Positions 43,272 to 51,735 of a stretch of DNA of 64,000 bases are shown here, piece by piece. The first letter of the stretch is position 1; each line of letters opens with the position of its first letter. The notes beneath the pieces were generated by a model that was not told the DNA's origin, did no database searches, and saw only the letters and a list, made by a program, of their open reading frames with translations. Both the position numbers and the translations under genes were made by a program. The DNA lies in the NCBI GenBank assembly GCA_016709025.1, contig JADJEQ010000006.1, positions 124,001 to 188,000 of the forward strand, in the 5' to 3' direction. This DNA comes from Bacteroidales bacterium. Its GTDB lineage: Bacteria > Bacteroidota > Bacteroidia > Bacteroidales > Lentimicrobiaceae.

Positions 43272-46200
43272 TTGAAAAATGAAAAAAATATACTGATTCC
43301 AGTCATGGCTTTTGTTGTTTGCTTCGCTTTGCAAACACAAAAGAGCATAGCACAGCCTGGGGTGTTGGATCATAGCTTTAATCAGGGGTTTAATTTAGAT
43401 GCGACAGACTGCTCAATTAAAAAACTTATAGTTCAGCCTGATGGAAAGATATTGGCGGCAGGTGCATCAACAATTCTCTTTTCCAGATGGAGACTTGTAC
43501 GGTTTAATGTAGATGGTTCTCTGGATGAAAGCTTCATACCCCTTCATATTTATCCCGACCAGGAGATTTCCAGCCTTGCCCTTGCATTGCAACAAGATGG
43601 CAGAATACTAATAGCAACCGGAGAGATCGGCAACCCAAACCGGCTGATACGACTCAATGCAAATGGCAGTATTGACAGCAGCTTTTATACGGGCACTTCC
43701 CTTTTAGCAACAGCGGATGTTACTTCTCTTGGATTGCAGAATGACGGCAAAATAATCGTTGCAGGTTATAACTTATCAAATTCATCTGGCAACATACTCC
43801 GGCTAAATACAGACGGAACCAGCGATACCGGTTTTGATACAGATTCTGTATCAGCGGCATTGGGAAATACCAATGTTTATATCAGGGGAGTTTCGATACA
43901 AACTGATAATAAAATAATAGTAAACGGAAATTTTAAGCTTTCAGGAAACAGTGAAGGTGAAGGGATAAAGCGATTGAACGTGAATGGAAGCGAAGATAGT
44001 AGTTTTAATTTCACAACATTTGTTCAGTTAGGCATTGAAGGCATCGGATCAATAGCATCAGTATCAATACAAACTGATGGTAAAATTATTGCGGCCGGTC
44101 GGGTGGTTTTTTCAAATGGCGTAAATCCAACAGGTTATGGTATTGCCCGTTTTAATACGGATGGCAGTCAGGATCTCAGCTTTTATGGTAACCTTACCAG
44201 CATCAACTCTCCTTTCGATCCATATGATATCTTATGTACCAGTTTGCAGAGTGATGGGAAAATAATCGTGGGTGGCCACTTTTTTGATTTTTCTACCTAC
44301 TTGCCAGAGAAAAACGTTACAAGGCTCAATACGGATGGAAGCTTTGACAACACTTTTGAGACCGGCACAGGAGTAAATGCCGGTTATCCGGAAACTATTG
44401 CCATTTTACCCGATGGAAAAATATTGCTGGCTACCGTTTATCATTATAATAATTCCGCTGATTTAAACGGCGTTGCCTGTTTAAACAGCGATGGCAGTCT
44501 GGCAAACGGGTGTGGCCCGAATTCAATGGTATCTGCATCTTCCCAACAGGCCGATGGAAAAATAATTATTGCTGGCGGCTTTACGACTTATAACGGAATA
44601 GCCAGGCTGAAACACGTTGCAAGAATAAATACAGATGGCAGTTTGGATGTTAGTTTTGATCCGGATTCATGCATTCATTATATCAATACACTGGCAATTC
44701 AGCCCGATGAGAAAATAATTCTTGGTGGGTCAGGGTTTTTTGGCCAATCGCCTCTTATCCGGTTAAATGGAGATGGCGGCATCGATAACAGTTTTACTTC
44801 AGCAATTCCTGGTTCTAACAGCTACTACGCATCTAATATTTCTTCAATTGTTTTACAAAGCGACGGGAAGATTATCGTTGGAGGAAGCTTTCCAAATGAC
44901 ATCGTTTGCTACAGGCTTAATACAGATGGCAGTATTGATAACAGTTTTAATCCGGGCATTATCCCAAACGGTTATTTTATACAAAGTATTGCTGTACAAG
45001 CAGATAATAAAATTATTCTGACCGGTAATTTTGCCAGCTACAATAACATCGCAATTAAAAATATAGTACGGCTTAATACGGATGGAGGTTTAGATAACAG
45101 TTTTAACGCCGACATCGAAATGCTTGATTTTACACAGGGAATCGGTCAGGTAGCTATACAACAGGATGGCAGGATCGTGATCAATGGATTCTCTCAAAAT
45201 CATTTCAATAGTATTCTCAAAAGGTTAACTACGAACGGAACCGGTGATGAAATTTTTAACCCTGATTTTGCTTTTACAGATGGAGATGGTTTTCAGCTTG
45301 CAAACAGATTTTTAATACAGGCTGACGGGAAGATAATTATGCATGCACTTCGCAATTGGGCAGATGGACTTACCGGATTATTTCGCTTAAATGAAGATGG
45401 AACTGCAGATCATAGCTTTCAATGCGGCCTGGGCTTTTACAATTTCCCTTCTGGTCAGGTCAACTCAATGTTCATACAAACTGATGGAAATTTGGTTATT
45501 GCCGGGTCTTTTAGTGGTTATGACAGTATCCCGATAAATAACATGGCACGGATTCTCAACACTCCCTGTCCGGGTTCGGAAACCCCGTCAATAAGTATTT
45601 CCGCCTCACCGTTGGGTAATATGTGTGCAGGTACAGAAGTTATATTTACAGCGGAAGTTTTTAATGGTGGTACCCTGCCCCGCTACCAATGGAAAAAAAA
45701 CGGGATAGTTATTCCAGGAGAAAGGTACATAAGTTATATAGAAGCTTCACCACTAACCGGAGATACCATTACCTGTATATTGATCAGCAATGCTCATTGC
45801 GTTGCGTCTGATACCGCAATCAGTAACGGTATAATTATATCAGTTATCCCACCGATAACACCATCCATAAGTATTGCCCTTACAGCAGGCAGCATTCCTG
45901 TTTGCTCCGGCCAGCAACTTACATTTACTGCTACTCCGGTTAACGGTGGCATTTGTCCGATATACCAATGGAAATTAAATGGCAATCAGAATATTGGCAA
46001 CAATTCACCTGTGCTTGAATTCAGCGCGTTCGGTATTAATGACATAGTTACCTGCACCCTGACAAGCGATGCGCCTTGTGTAAGCCCGGCTATAGCAACC
46101 AGCAATGCTATTACTGTAAATACTACACTTCTACTTGCCTGGTATCTTGATGCAGACGGAGATGGTTATTCTACCGGAACCCCGGTTTCATCCTGCAGTA

Positions 46201-48674
46201 GTCCCGGTGCAGACTACACAAGCAATGCTGCCACTGAAAGCGGCGATTGTGACGACAGCAATCCTGATATTCATCCAAATGCAATAGAAATCGTTGGCAA
46301 CAATATTGATGACAATTGCAACGGGCAGACGGATGAAACTGTGTACTGCATGCCAGGCTTCCAATTTGCATCTCCTTGTTTTGGCAATATCAACAGTGTT
46401 TTGCTTGGCAGTATCAGCAATTTGAATAATGGTTGTGGTAGTGGCTATTCAGATTATTCGGCTTCATTTACTGCTGCCGTTTCAGCAGGCGATGCAGTGA
46501 GTTATACCATTGCAGCAGGCGGCACCAACGGGAATGATCAATACCTGGATATCTTTATAGATTATAACAATGACGCTGATTTTACTGATCAGGGCGAAAA
46601 TGTTGCCGGGAGCAGTTCTTTCTCTCTGACTAATAATGCAAGTGGAATTTTTGTTGTACCTGCTTCGTTAGCTGGTGGTAATTACAGGGTCCGTATTGTA
46701 AGTTCTTATCAAATCCAGGGCGACCCATGTTTCAGTTTTTATGGCGAAGTGGAAGATTATACAATTGAGATACAGCCGCACGCAGGGCCATGTGTCCCGA
46801 TTGTTGATTACCCATGCTCGGATTCATGGATTGAAAGTGTCATCCTGGGCTCAATCAGCAACAACAATACAGGCTGCGGCAGCTTCACAAATTATTCCAA
46901 CGTTTTCTCTACCCAAAGCCATGCGGGAGGGCAGGTTAATTATTCCGTTACCGCTGGCAATTCTGTTGAACAGTTAATAAACATTTATGTTGATTTCAAC
47001 AATGACGATGATTTTAACGATTCAGGTGAAAAAGTGCAAAACAATGTGCCTGTTTTAGCAGGAGAAACGGCTGCCGGCACATTCACGATACCTTCCTCTC
47101 AGCCGCTTGGAGCATACAGAATACGTATCATTTGTGAAAATGCTCTGCAGCCTTTTGACAATCCGTGCCATATCTCTTTTGGAGAGGTGGAAGATTATGC
47201 TATAACCATTGCCCCCATTCAATACTGCACCCCGATAATAGATTCTCCGTGTAGCAATATGATGATAGGCAATGTGACCCTTGGAACAATATCCAACGAT
47301 AATTCAGGTTGTAACGGCGGCTATTCAGATTATTCGGAAACCCTTTCTGCCCAGGTCCTTCCCGGTGGAGAGCTTAGTTATTCTGTAGACCAATATAGCT
47401 TCGTCGAGCTCAACCAGGCAATCAACATTTATGTAGATTATAATAATGACGGGGATTTCGAAGATGATGAAGAACAGGTTGTTTCTGATGCAGTGAATAA
47501 TTATGGAACCCCTGCTACCGGCAGTTTTACCATACCTGCCAACCAACCGGGGGGTAGGTACAGGGTAAGGATTGTTTCCGAGTTGGAAGGAAATCCATCA
47601 CCTACTGCATGCCATACACAGTATGGCGAAGTGGAAGATTATACATTGGAGGTGTTGCCGGACTGGTGCATCCCGGTAATTGATAATTTATGTATACAGG
47701 GAATCATATACAATGTTGAACTTGGTAACATTGTCAACAGCACTGCTTGTGAAGGCTATGCGGATTTTTCTGCAATGATTGCTACCACTAATAACCCTGG
47801 ACAGACGGTGAATTATAACATATCCAACAATGATTTTTCCGGTAACCAGGTAAATGTTTACATCGATTACAATAACAATGGCAGCTTTACCGATGCAGAT
47901 GAAAATGTTGCATCCAATATCCCGATGAATATTTTTAACGCTGCCTCAGGAAGCTTCATAATACCTGCATCTTTGCCTTATGGCAGTTATCGTATCCGCA
48001 TAACATTTGATTATGAGGGGAGTACGGCGGATCCATGTCATGTGGTATTTGGTGAAGTGGAGGATTATACTTTGGTTGTACAACCAAATGCATTCACCAC
48101 ACTTAACCTGAACTTATTTCTTGAAGGTTTATATACAGGATCAGGCGAAATGATACAGGCGCAAGGCTCCTCCGGTCCGCAATTCAGCGAAGGCATTGCC
48201 GATCAGCTCACCGTTGAATTACACAGCGAATGGTGGCCGTATTCAACCGATTATTCCTTTAACAATGTCGATCTTTATACAGATGGAACGCTTTCGGTAA
48301 ATACCCTTCCGGTTGGAATTACGGGTTCATATTATATCGTGATAAAACACCGCAACAGCATTGAAACCTGGAGCAGTACAGCAATATCATTTGGGGTTGA
48401 TAATCCTACTACTTACGACTTCAGCAGTTCTGCGTCACAGGCCTTTGGCGGCAACCAGGCGCTGGTTTCAGACAAATACGTGATTTACGGCGGTGATGTG
48501 AACCAGGATGGCGTAGTTGATACCGCCGATATGACTCCGGTTGATAACGATGGATCAAACTTTGTATCAGGATATCTTCCTACGGATGTCAATGGGGATG
48601 GCATCGTTGATACCGGTGATATGACCATTGTTGACAACAATGCAGCATCTTTTATAGGGGCTGTTTTGCCTTGA
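43272..48674 (+). CDS. Giant secreted protein: delta-60 repeats, Ig-like, MopE, four GEVED domains, dockerin-like end
   Basis: 1800 aa. Order: signal peptide; many delta-60 repeats (QPDGKILAAG, LNTDGSLDVSFDPD type) to about residue 765; two Ig-like modules (about 769-950; YQWKKNGIVI, YQWKLNGN); a MopE-type calcium motif with DADGDGYSTG and GDCDDSNPDIHPNA (about 956-1023); four GEVED modules (about 1025-1606), each ending in GEVEDYT or close to it; a linker; and a dockerin-like pair of loops DVNQDGVVDTADMT and DVNGDGIVDTGDMT (about 1740-1800). Start: the TTG at 43272 gives MKNEKNILIPV, but adding one A to the A-run at 43282-43288 gives MKKNILIPVMAFVVCFALQ, a normal signal peptide from ATG 43279. 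Surface or secreted; ligand unknown. Confidence 0.85.
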   Translation: MKNEKNILIPVMAFVVCFALQTQKSIAQPGVLDHSFNQGFNLDATDCSIKKLIVQPDGKILAAGASTILFSRWRLVRFNVDGSLDESFIPLHIYPDQEISSLALALQQDGRILIATGEIGNPNRLIRLNANGSIDSSFYTGTSLLATADVTSLGLQNDGKIIVAGYNLSNSSGNILRLNTDGTSDTGFDTDSVSAALGNTNVYIRGVSIQTDNKIIVNGNFKLSGNSEGEGIKRLNVNGSEDSSFNFTTFVQLGIEGIGSIASVSIQTDGKIIAAGRVVFSNGVNPTGYGIARFNTDGSQDLSFYGNLTSINSPFDPYDILCTSLQSDGKIIVGGHFFDFSTYLPEKNVTRLNTDGSFDNTFETGTGVNAGYPETIAILPDGKILLATVYHYNNSADLNGVACLNSDGSLANGCGPNSMVSASSQQADGKIIIAGGFTTYNGIARLKHVARINTDGSLDVSFDPDSCIHYINTLAIQPDEKIILGGSGFFGQSPLIRLNGDGGIDNSFTSAIPGSNSYYASNISSIVLQSDGKIIVGGSFPNDIVCYRLNTDGSIDNSFNPGIIPNGYFIQSIAVQADNKIILTGNFASYNNIAIKNIVRLNTDGGLDNSFNADIEMLDFTQGIGQVAIQQDGRIVINGFSQNHFNSILKRLTTNGTGDEIFNPDFAFTDGDGFQLANRFLIQADGKIIMHALRNWADGLTGLFRLNEDGTADHSFQCGLGFYNFPSGQVNSMFIQTDGNLVIAGSFSGYDSIPINNMARILNTPCPGSETPSISISASPLGNMCAGTEVIFTAEVFNGGTLPRYQWKKNGIVIPGERYISYIEASPLTGDTITCILISNAHCVASDTAISNGIIISVIPPITPSISIALTAGSIPVCSGQQLTFTATPVNGGICPIYQWKLNGNQNIGNNSPVLEFSAFGINDIVTCTLTSDAPCVSPAIATSNAITVNTTLLLAWYLDADGDGYSTGTPVSSCSSPGADYTSNAATESGDCDDSNPDIHPNAIEIVGNNIDDNCNGQTDETVYCMPGFQFASPCFGNINSVLLGSISNLNNGCGSGYSDYSASFTAAVSAGDAVSYTIAAGGTNGNDQYLDIFIDYNNDADFTDQGENVAGSSSFSLTNNASGIFVVPASLAGGNYRVRIVSSYQIQGDPCFSFYGEVEDYTIEIQPHAGPCVPIVDYPCSDSWIESVILGSISNNNTGCGSFTNYSNVFSTQSHAGGQVNYSVTAGNSVEQLINIYVDFNNDDDFNDSGEKVQNNVPVLAGETAAGTFTIPSSQPLGAYRIRIICENALQPFDNPCHISFGEVEDYAITIAPIQYCTPIIDSPCSNMMIGNVTLGTISNDNSGCNGGYSDYSETLSAQVLPGGELSYSVDQYSFVELNQAINIYVDYNNDGDFEDDEEQVVSDAVNNYGTPATGSFTIPANQPGGRYRVRIVSELEGNPSPTACHTQYGEVEDYTLEVLPDWCIPVIDNLCIQGIIYNVELGNIVNSTACEGYADFSAMIATTNNPGQTVNYNISNNDFSGNQVNVYIDYNNNGSFTDADENVASNIPMNIFNAASGSFIIPASLPYGSYRIRITFDYEGSTADPCHVVFGEVEDYTLVVQPNAFTTLNLNLFLEGLYTGSGEMIQAQGSSGPQFSEGIADQLTVELHSEWWPYSTDYSFNNVDLYTDGTLSVNTLPVGITGSYYIVIKHRNSIETWSSTAISFGVDNPTTYDFSSSASQAFGGNQALVSDKYVIYGGDVNQDGVVDTADMTPVDNDGSNFVSGYLPTDVNGDGIVDTGDMTIVDNNAASFIGAVLP

Positions 48675-48924
48675 TTGCTCAAATGAAAGAATATCACATA
48701 AATTGAAACTTACAGATGAACTCTTGTAAAGGTATCTTGTTGATTAAGGAGAATTATTGCATAGATCCCGGGGATGGCTTTTCAGTATGGTAATGCTGGT
48801 TTAGGAATCGAAACCTGGAGCCAAAAGCGGATAATCATCAGGGTCAGGCACTTACCCTGCCATTGCAATCTGAATGCGGGGAAGGTTTAAGCTTAAGTCA
48901 AAAAAAAGTAATCACTTCAGAAAG

Positions 48925-49287
48925 ATGAACGAAATCGACAAGTACATCGCTGCTTTCCCGGAGGAGATTCAGCAGCGTTTGAATCAGATCCGGGAAGTGA
49001 TCAGGCGGGCCGCGCCGGATGCTACGGAAAAAATCAGTTATATGATGCCTACTTTCTATCTGAATGGAAATCTGGTGCATTTCGCAGCTTTTAAAAATCA
49101 CATTGGCCTCTATCCGGCCCCCTCAGGTATTGCTGCATTTAAAAAGGAACTTTCTTTATATAAAAGTGCAAAAGGTTCTGCTCAGTTCCCGCACAATCAG
49201 CCACTGCCGCTGGAACTGGTGCGTGAAATTGTGAAATTCAGGGTTTTGGAGAATTCGGAGGCGAAAAAAGTGAAGAAGAAAGCTTAA
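48925..49287 (+). CDS. DUF1801-domain protein 1
   Basis: Start set at 48925 (MNEIDKYIAAFPEEIQQRLN). About 120 aa with the DUF1801/YdhG-like pattern: IREVIRRAAPDATEKISYMM, PTFYLNGNLVHFAAFKNHIG, LYPAPSGIAAF, Lys-rich tail. Family function is unknown; some relatives are called iron chaperone-like. First of three small proteins with related domains (see 49794 and 50449). Confidence 0.75.
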   Translation: MNEIDKYIAAFPEEIQQRLNQIREVIRRAAPDATEKISYMMPTFYLNGNLVHFAAFKNHIGLYPAPSGIAAFKKELSLYKSAKGSAQFPHNQPLPLELVREIVKFRVLENSEAKKVKKKA

Positions 49288-49296
49288 GGGGATCAA

Positions 49297-49386
49297 GGTT
49301 AAGGTTAAGGCTAAGGTTAAGGTTAAGGTTAAGGTTAAGGTTAAGGTTAAGGTTAAGGTTAAGGTTAAGGTTGAGGTTTAGGATGA
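49297..49386. repeat. GGTTAA hexamer tandem array
   Basis: Fourteen or so hexamers in register, nearly all GGTTAA (one GGCTAA at 49309; eight exact in a row 49321-49368), then decaying to GGTTGA, GGTTTA, GGATGA, GGTTTA. It starts just after the DUF1801 stop. Simple-sequence array, likely length-variable. Confidence 0.85.
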
Positions 49387-49493
49387 GGTTTAGGCTTGGT
49401 GAACTCTGTCTTTGAACTCTTGAACCCTTGGGTAGCCCTTCGTTCCCCAGGGTAAACTCCGCGGAGTCCCGCTTTTTCGGCGGGAAACCCCTG

Positions 49494-49745
49494 AATTTTT
49501 CACTTGAGGTTTCTTTCATATTGCCAACTGCCAACTGCTTACTGCCAACTTCTTGTTTGAACTTTTGAACCCTTGAACCCCTGATGATGTATTTTTTGAA
49601 TTTTGATTTTTGAGGTTTCTTTCAAGCCAACTGCCACGCCAACTTTTGACTTTTGACCCATTTTGAATTTATTTTTTCACTTGAGGTTTCTTTCATATTG
49701 CCAACTGCCAACTGCCAACTGCTAATTGCCAACTTCTTGTTTGAA
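49494..49745. repeat. Two copies of a 177-bp-spaced direct repeat
   Basis: A block with CACTTGAGGTTTCTTTCATA and TTGCCAACTGCCAACTGC starts at about 49494 and again at about 49671. Around it are CTTTTGAACCCTTGAACCCC-type simple repeats. No coding potential in 49390-49793. Confidence 0.65.
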
Positions 49746-49793
49746 CCATTGAACCCTTGATCTTTTTAAGTATATTCACAAATAATCAAACAC

Positions 49794-50012
49794 ATGTCAT
49801 TTCAGGCTTACATCGACAATATCAGGACTAAGACAGGAAAGAGCCCTGATGATTTTAAAAAACTAGCAGAGGAAAAAGGTTTCCTGCAAAATGGAAGCCT
49901 GCTTAAAACAGTCAAAGCGACTGAAATTACCAATTGGCTTAAAGACGAATTTGGATTGGGTCACGGTCACGCAATGGCAATTTATGCAATCTTTAAGGGG
50001 AAAACTGAATAG
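49794..50012 (+). CDS. DUF4287-domain protein
   Basis: 72 aa. SFQAYIDNIRTKTGKSPDDF, KKLAEEKGFLQNGSLLKTVK, ITNWLKDEFGLGHGHAMAIY is the complete DUF4287 domain. Function unknown; the domain is often found fused to or beside DUF1801 or DUF5655 proteins, as here. Confidence 0.75.
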   Translation: MSFQAYIDNIRTKTGKSPDDFKKLAEEKGFLQNGSLLKTVKATEITNWLKDEFGLGHGHAMAIYAIFKGKTE

Positions 50013-50118
50013 AATAGCTGTGGATATTCTCTTAGTAATTTTACAATAATTCAGAGAGGTTCAGATTTCGCCTGTCTCTCAGACTGGCGTGCAAGTAAGA
50101 CAGGCCCGCCACAGGAGT

Positions 50119-50372
50119 TCTATTTGGGGTGGTCTCGACTCCGCTCGACCACCGGACCACCGGATCAGCGAGGCTTTCCAATAAGAATTGTACTTTTCTA
50201 TTATTGGTTTCCCCCGGAGGTCGAGCGGAGTCGAGACCAGAGGAAAAGATTGTTGCAATCTATTCCCCAGAGGTCGACCGTAATCGAGACCAGAGGAAAA
50301 GAATGTTGTAATCTTTTCCCCAGAGGTCGACCGTAATCGGGAACAGAGGAAAAAGATGTTGCATTTTATCCT
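50119..50372. repeat. Three tandem 53-bp repeats plus a REP-like hairpin
   Basis: Units start at 50213, 50266 and 50319, a period of exactly 53 bp twice. Unit landmarks: AGAGGTCGACCGTAATCGAG, ACCAGAGGAAAAGA, TGTTGTAATCTTTT; the first unit has GAGCGGAGTCGAGACC instead. 50139-50156 (GTCTCGACTCCGCTCGAC) is an inverted counterpart of 50219-50237, making a larger stem. Related GAGCGGAGTCGA sequences occur at 55.4 and 58.6-58.9 kb. Confidence 0.7.
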
Positions 50373-50448
50373 TACTAATCCGAAATCATCCACATCCTGC
50401 CAAACCCAAACAAATGTTTTTTGTTTATCATTCTGAAAACCCGGATAT

Positions 50449-50865
50449 ATGCCCAAAACCAGCCGTTTAAACCCTGAAGAACTTGTTGCTGATTACTTCA
50501 ACAAGCTAAACCACCCTTTGAAAGAGGTGGTCGAAACCCTCCGTAAAATCATCCTTTCAGTTGATCCGGAAATAGCTGAACAAATAAAATGGAACTCCCC
50601 GGCCTATTATTATACCGGCGAAATGAAACCCTTTGATCCCAAAGAGTATAAAAGGGACATCATAGTTTTTAATCTTCATAAAAAAGAACACATACTGCTG
50701 GTTTTCCCAACCGGCGCGCGAATCAGTGATCCTTCCGGATTGCTTGAAGGTAATTTTACCGATGGCCGGAAGGTTGCAAAGTTTGTGTCGCCGGAAGAGG
50801 TCAGCAGGAGGGGTGAAGATCTGAAAACCGTGATCAGGTTGTGGTTATCGGGGGTTGAAAAATAG
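50449..50865 (+). CDS. DUF1801-domain protein 2
   Basis: 138 aa. LNPEELVADYFNKLNHPLKE, VVETLRKIILSVDPEIAEQI, KWNSPAYYYTGEMKPFDPKE, LLVFPTGARISDPSG fit DUF1801. Longer and more divergent than the protein at 48925. It follows the repeat block and may have its own promoter. Confidence 0.75.
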   Translation: MPKTSRLNPEELVADYFNKLNHPLKEVVETLRKIILSVDPEIAEQIKWNSPAYYYTGEMKPFDPKEYKRDIIVFNLHKKEHILLVFPTGARISDPSGLLEGNFTDGRKVAKFVSPEEVSRRGEDLKTVIRLWLSGVEK

Positions 50866-50961
50866 AATTCTTATTTTAAGTGATCTATTTTTAAATCAAT
50901 AACCAGGTAGCTGAAATTTTATAATTATTTAAGGCTTGCTACACTTTTGAATAAAATGTAA

Positions 50962-50969
50962 TAACTTTG
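50962..50969 (+). promoter_or_regulatory. Candidate -7 element before mazEF-like module
   Basis: TAACTTTG fits TAnnTTTG, 21 bp ahead of the antitoxin ATG at 50990. No -33 TTTG at the right spacing. Confidence 0.4.
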
Positions 50970-50989
50970 TACTTACCAATTTATTTATT

Positions 50990-51231
50990 ATGGAATTATC
51001 GGTAATACAAATCGGAAACTCAAAGGGATCAGATTGAGCAAGACCCTTCTTGAAAAATATAATATCAGGGGACACTGTTGAATTAGTCCTTGAGAAGGGT
51101 TATATCATTATCCGCCAAATCGACCCCCAGAAAGGCTGGGAAAAGCTTTCAAAAAAATGCATGAAAACAACGAAGATCAGTTGTTGATTGAAGGTGCTTT
51201 TGAAGATGAAAATTTTGAAGAATGGAAATAA
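50990..51231 (+). pseudogene. MazE/AbrB-type antitoxin, broken by about three single-base losses
   Basis: As read it stops after MELSVIQIGNSKGSD. With one extra base near each of 51030 (GGG run), 51063 (AGGGGAC) and 51143 (GAAAAGC), the DNA reads MELSVIQIGNSKG, IRLSKTLLEKYNI, DTVELVLEKGYIIIRQ, GWEKAFKKMHENNEDQLLIE, GAFEDENFEEWK and stops at 51229-51231. This is a normal swapped-hairpin AbrB DNA-binding antitoxin. The toxin start overlaps its last 10 bases. Confidence 0.65.
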
Positions 51232-51614
51232 CCCAGTATTCAATCGTTATTGTAAACCTGGATCCCACTGTTGGCAGCGAAATAAAGAAAACAAGACCCT
51301 GCGTTGTCATTTCTCCGGATGAGATGAACAGGTATCTGCATACAATTACCCTCGCTCCAATGACTACACAGTCGCGAAAATATCCAACCAGGGTTGAGGT
51401 GAAGTTTCAGGAGAAATCCGGGTGGATTATTCTGGATCAGATAAGAACAGTTGATAGACAAAGATTGATAAAGATCCTTGGTAAATTGTCTGATAAAGAA
51501 ATACTTGCCGTCAAAAATATTATCAGGAACATTTGTGGATTAGAACAGCAATGTCATTTAGTTTTAATGAATCATCAACCATCAACCAATGATTCAATGT
51601 GTTGCAATTTATAA
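51222..51614 (+). CDS. mazF: MazF/PemK-family endoribonuclease toxin
   Basis: 130 aa. MazF/PemK fold: ITQYSIVIVNLDPTVGSEIK, KTRPCVVISPDEMNRYLHTI, LAPMTTQSRKYPTRVEV, SGWIILDQIRTVDRQRLIK. The family cuts mRNA at short motifs; key residues (Arg of TRPCVV, Thr-Thr in MTTQS) are present. About the last 20 residues (CHLVLMNHQPSTNDSMCCNL) look extra to the family, so the natural stop near LEQQ may have been shifted. Overlaps the antitoxin by 10 bp, the usual coupling. Confidence 0.78.
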   Translation: MEITQYSIVIVNLDPTVGSEIKKTRPCVVISPDEMNRYLHTITLAPMTTQSRKYPTRVEVKFQEKSGWIILDQIRTVDRQRLIKILGKLSDKEILAVKNIIRNICGLEQQCHLVLMNHQPSTNDSMCCNL

Positions 51615-51735
51615 GGTGGTAATGAATTAGCTAACTTTTTGCGATATCAACCATTTTTTAACCGGATTCAGAAGGTGCAATCTGGTAAATATTTTATTAT
51701 TTTTAAGGTTCCAAAACTTCTGACCTGGATGCAAT

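Noticed and set aside
49297..49386. Telomere-like or replication-end repeat
   Set aside because: The hexamer is GGTTAA, not a telomeric unit, lies inside a bacterial region and decays at one end as slippage arrays do.
49238..49534. Minus-strand ORF with a long Leu-Asn repeat
   Set aside because: It is only the translation of the GGTTAA array plus simple repeats; there is no start context or homology.
50124..50336. 70-aa ORF across the 53-bp repeats
   Set aside because: It is the repeat read in one frame, with Arg/Ser-rich periodic sequence and no independent support.
50213..50372. CRISPR array
   Set aside because: Units are contiguous 53-mers without unique spacers, only three copies, and no cas gene in the window.
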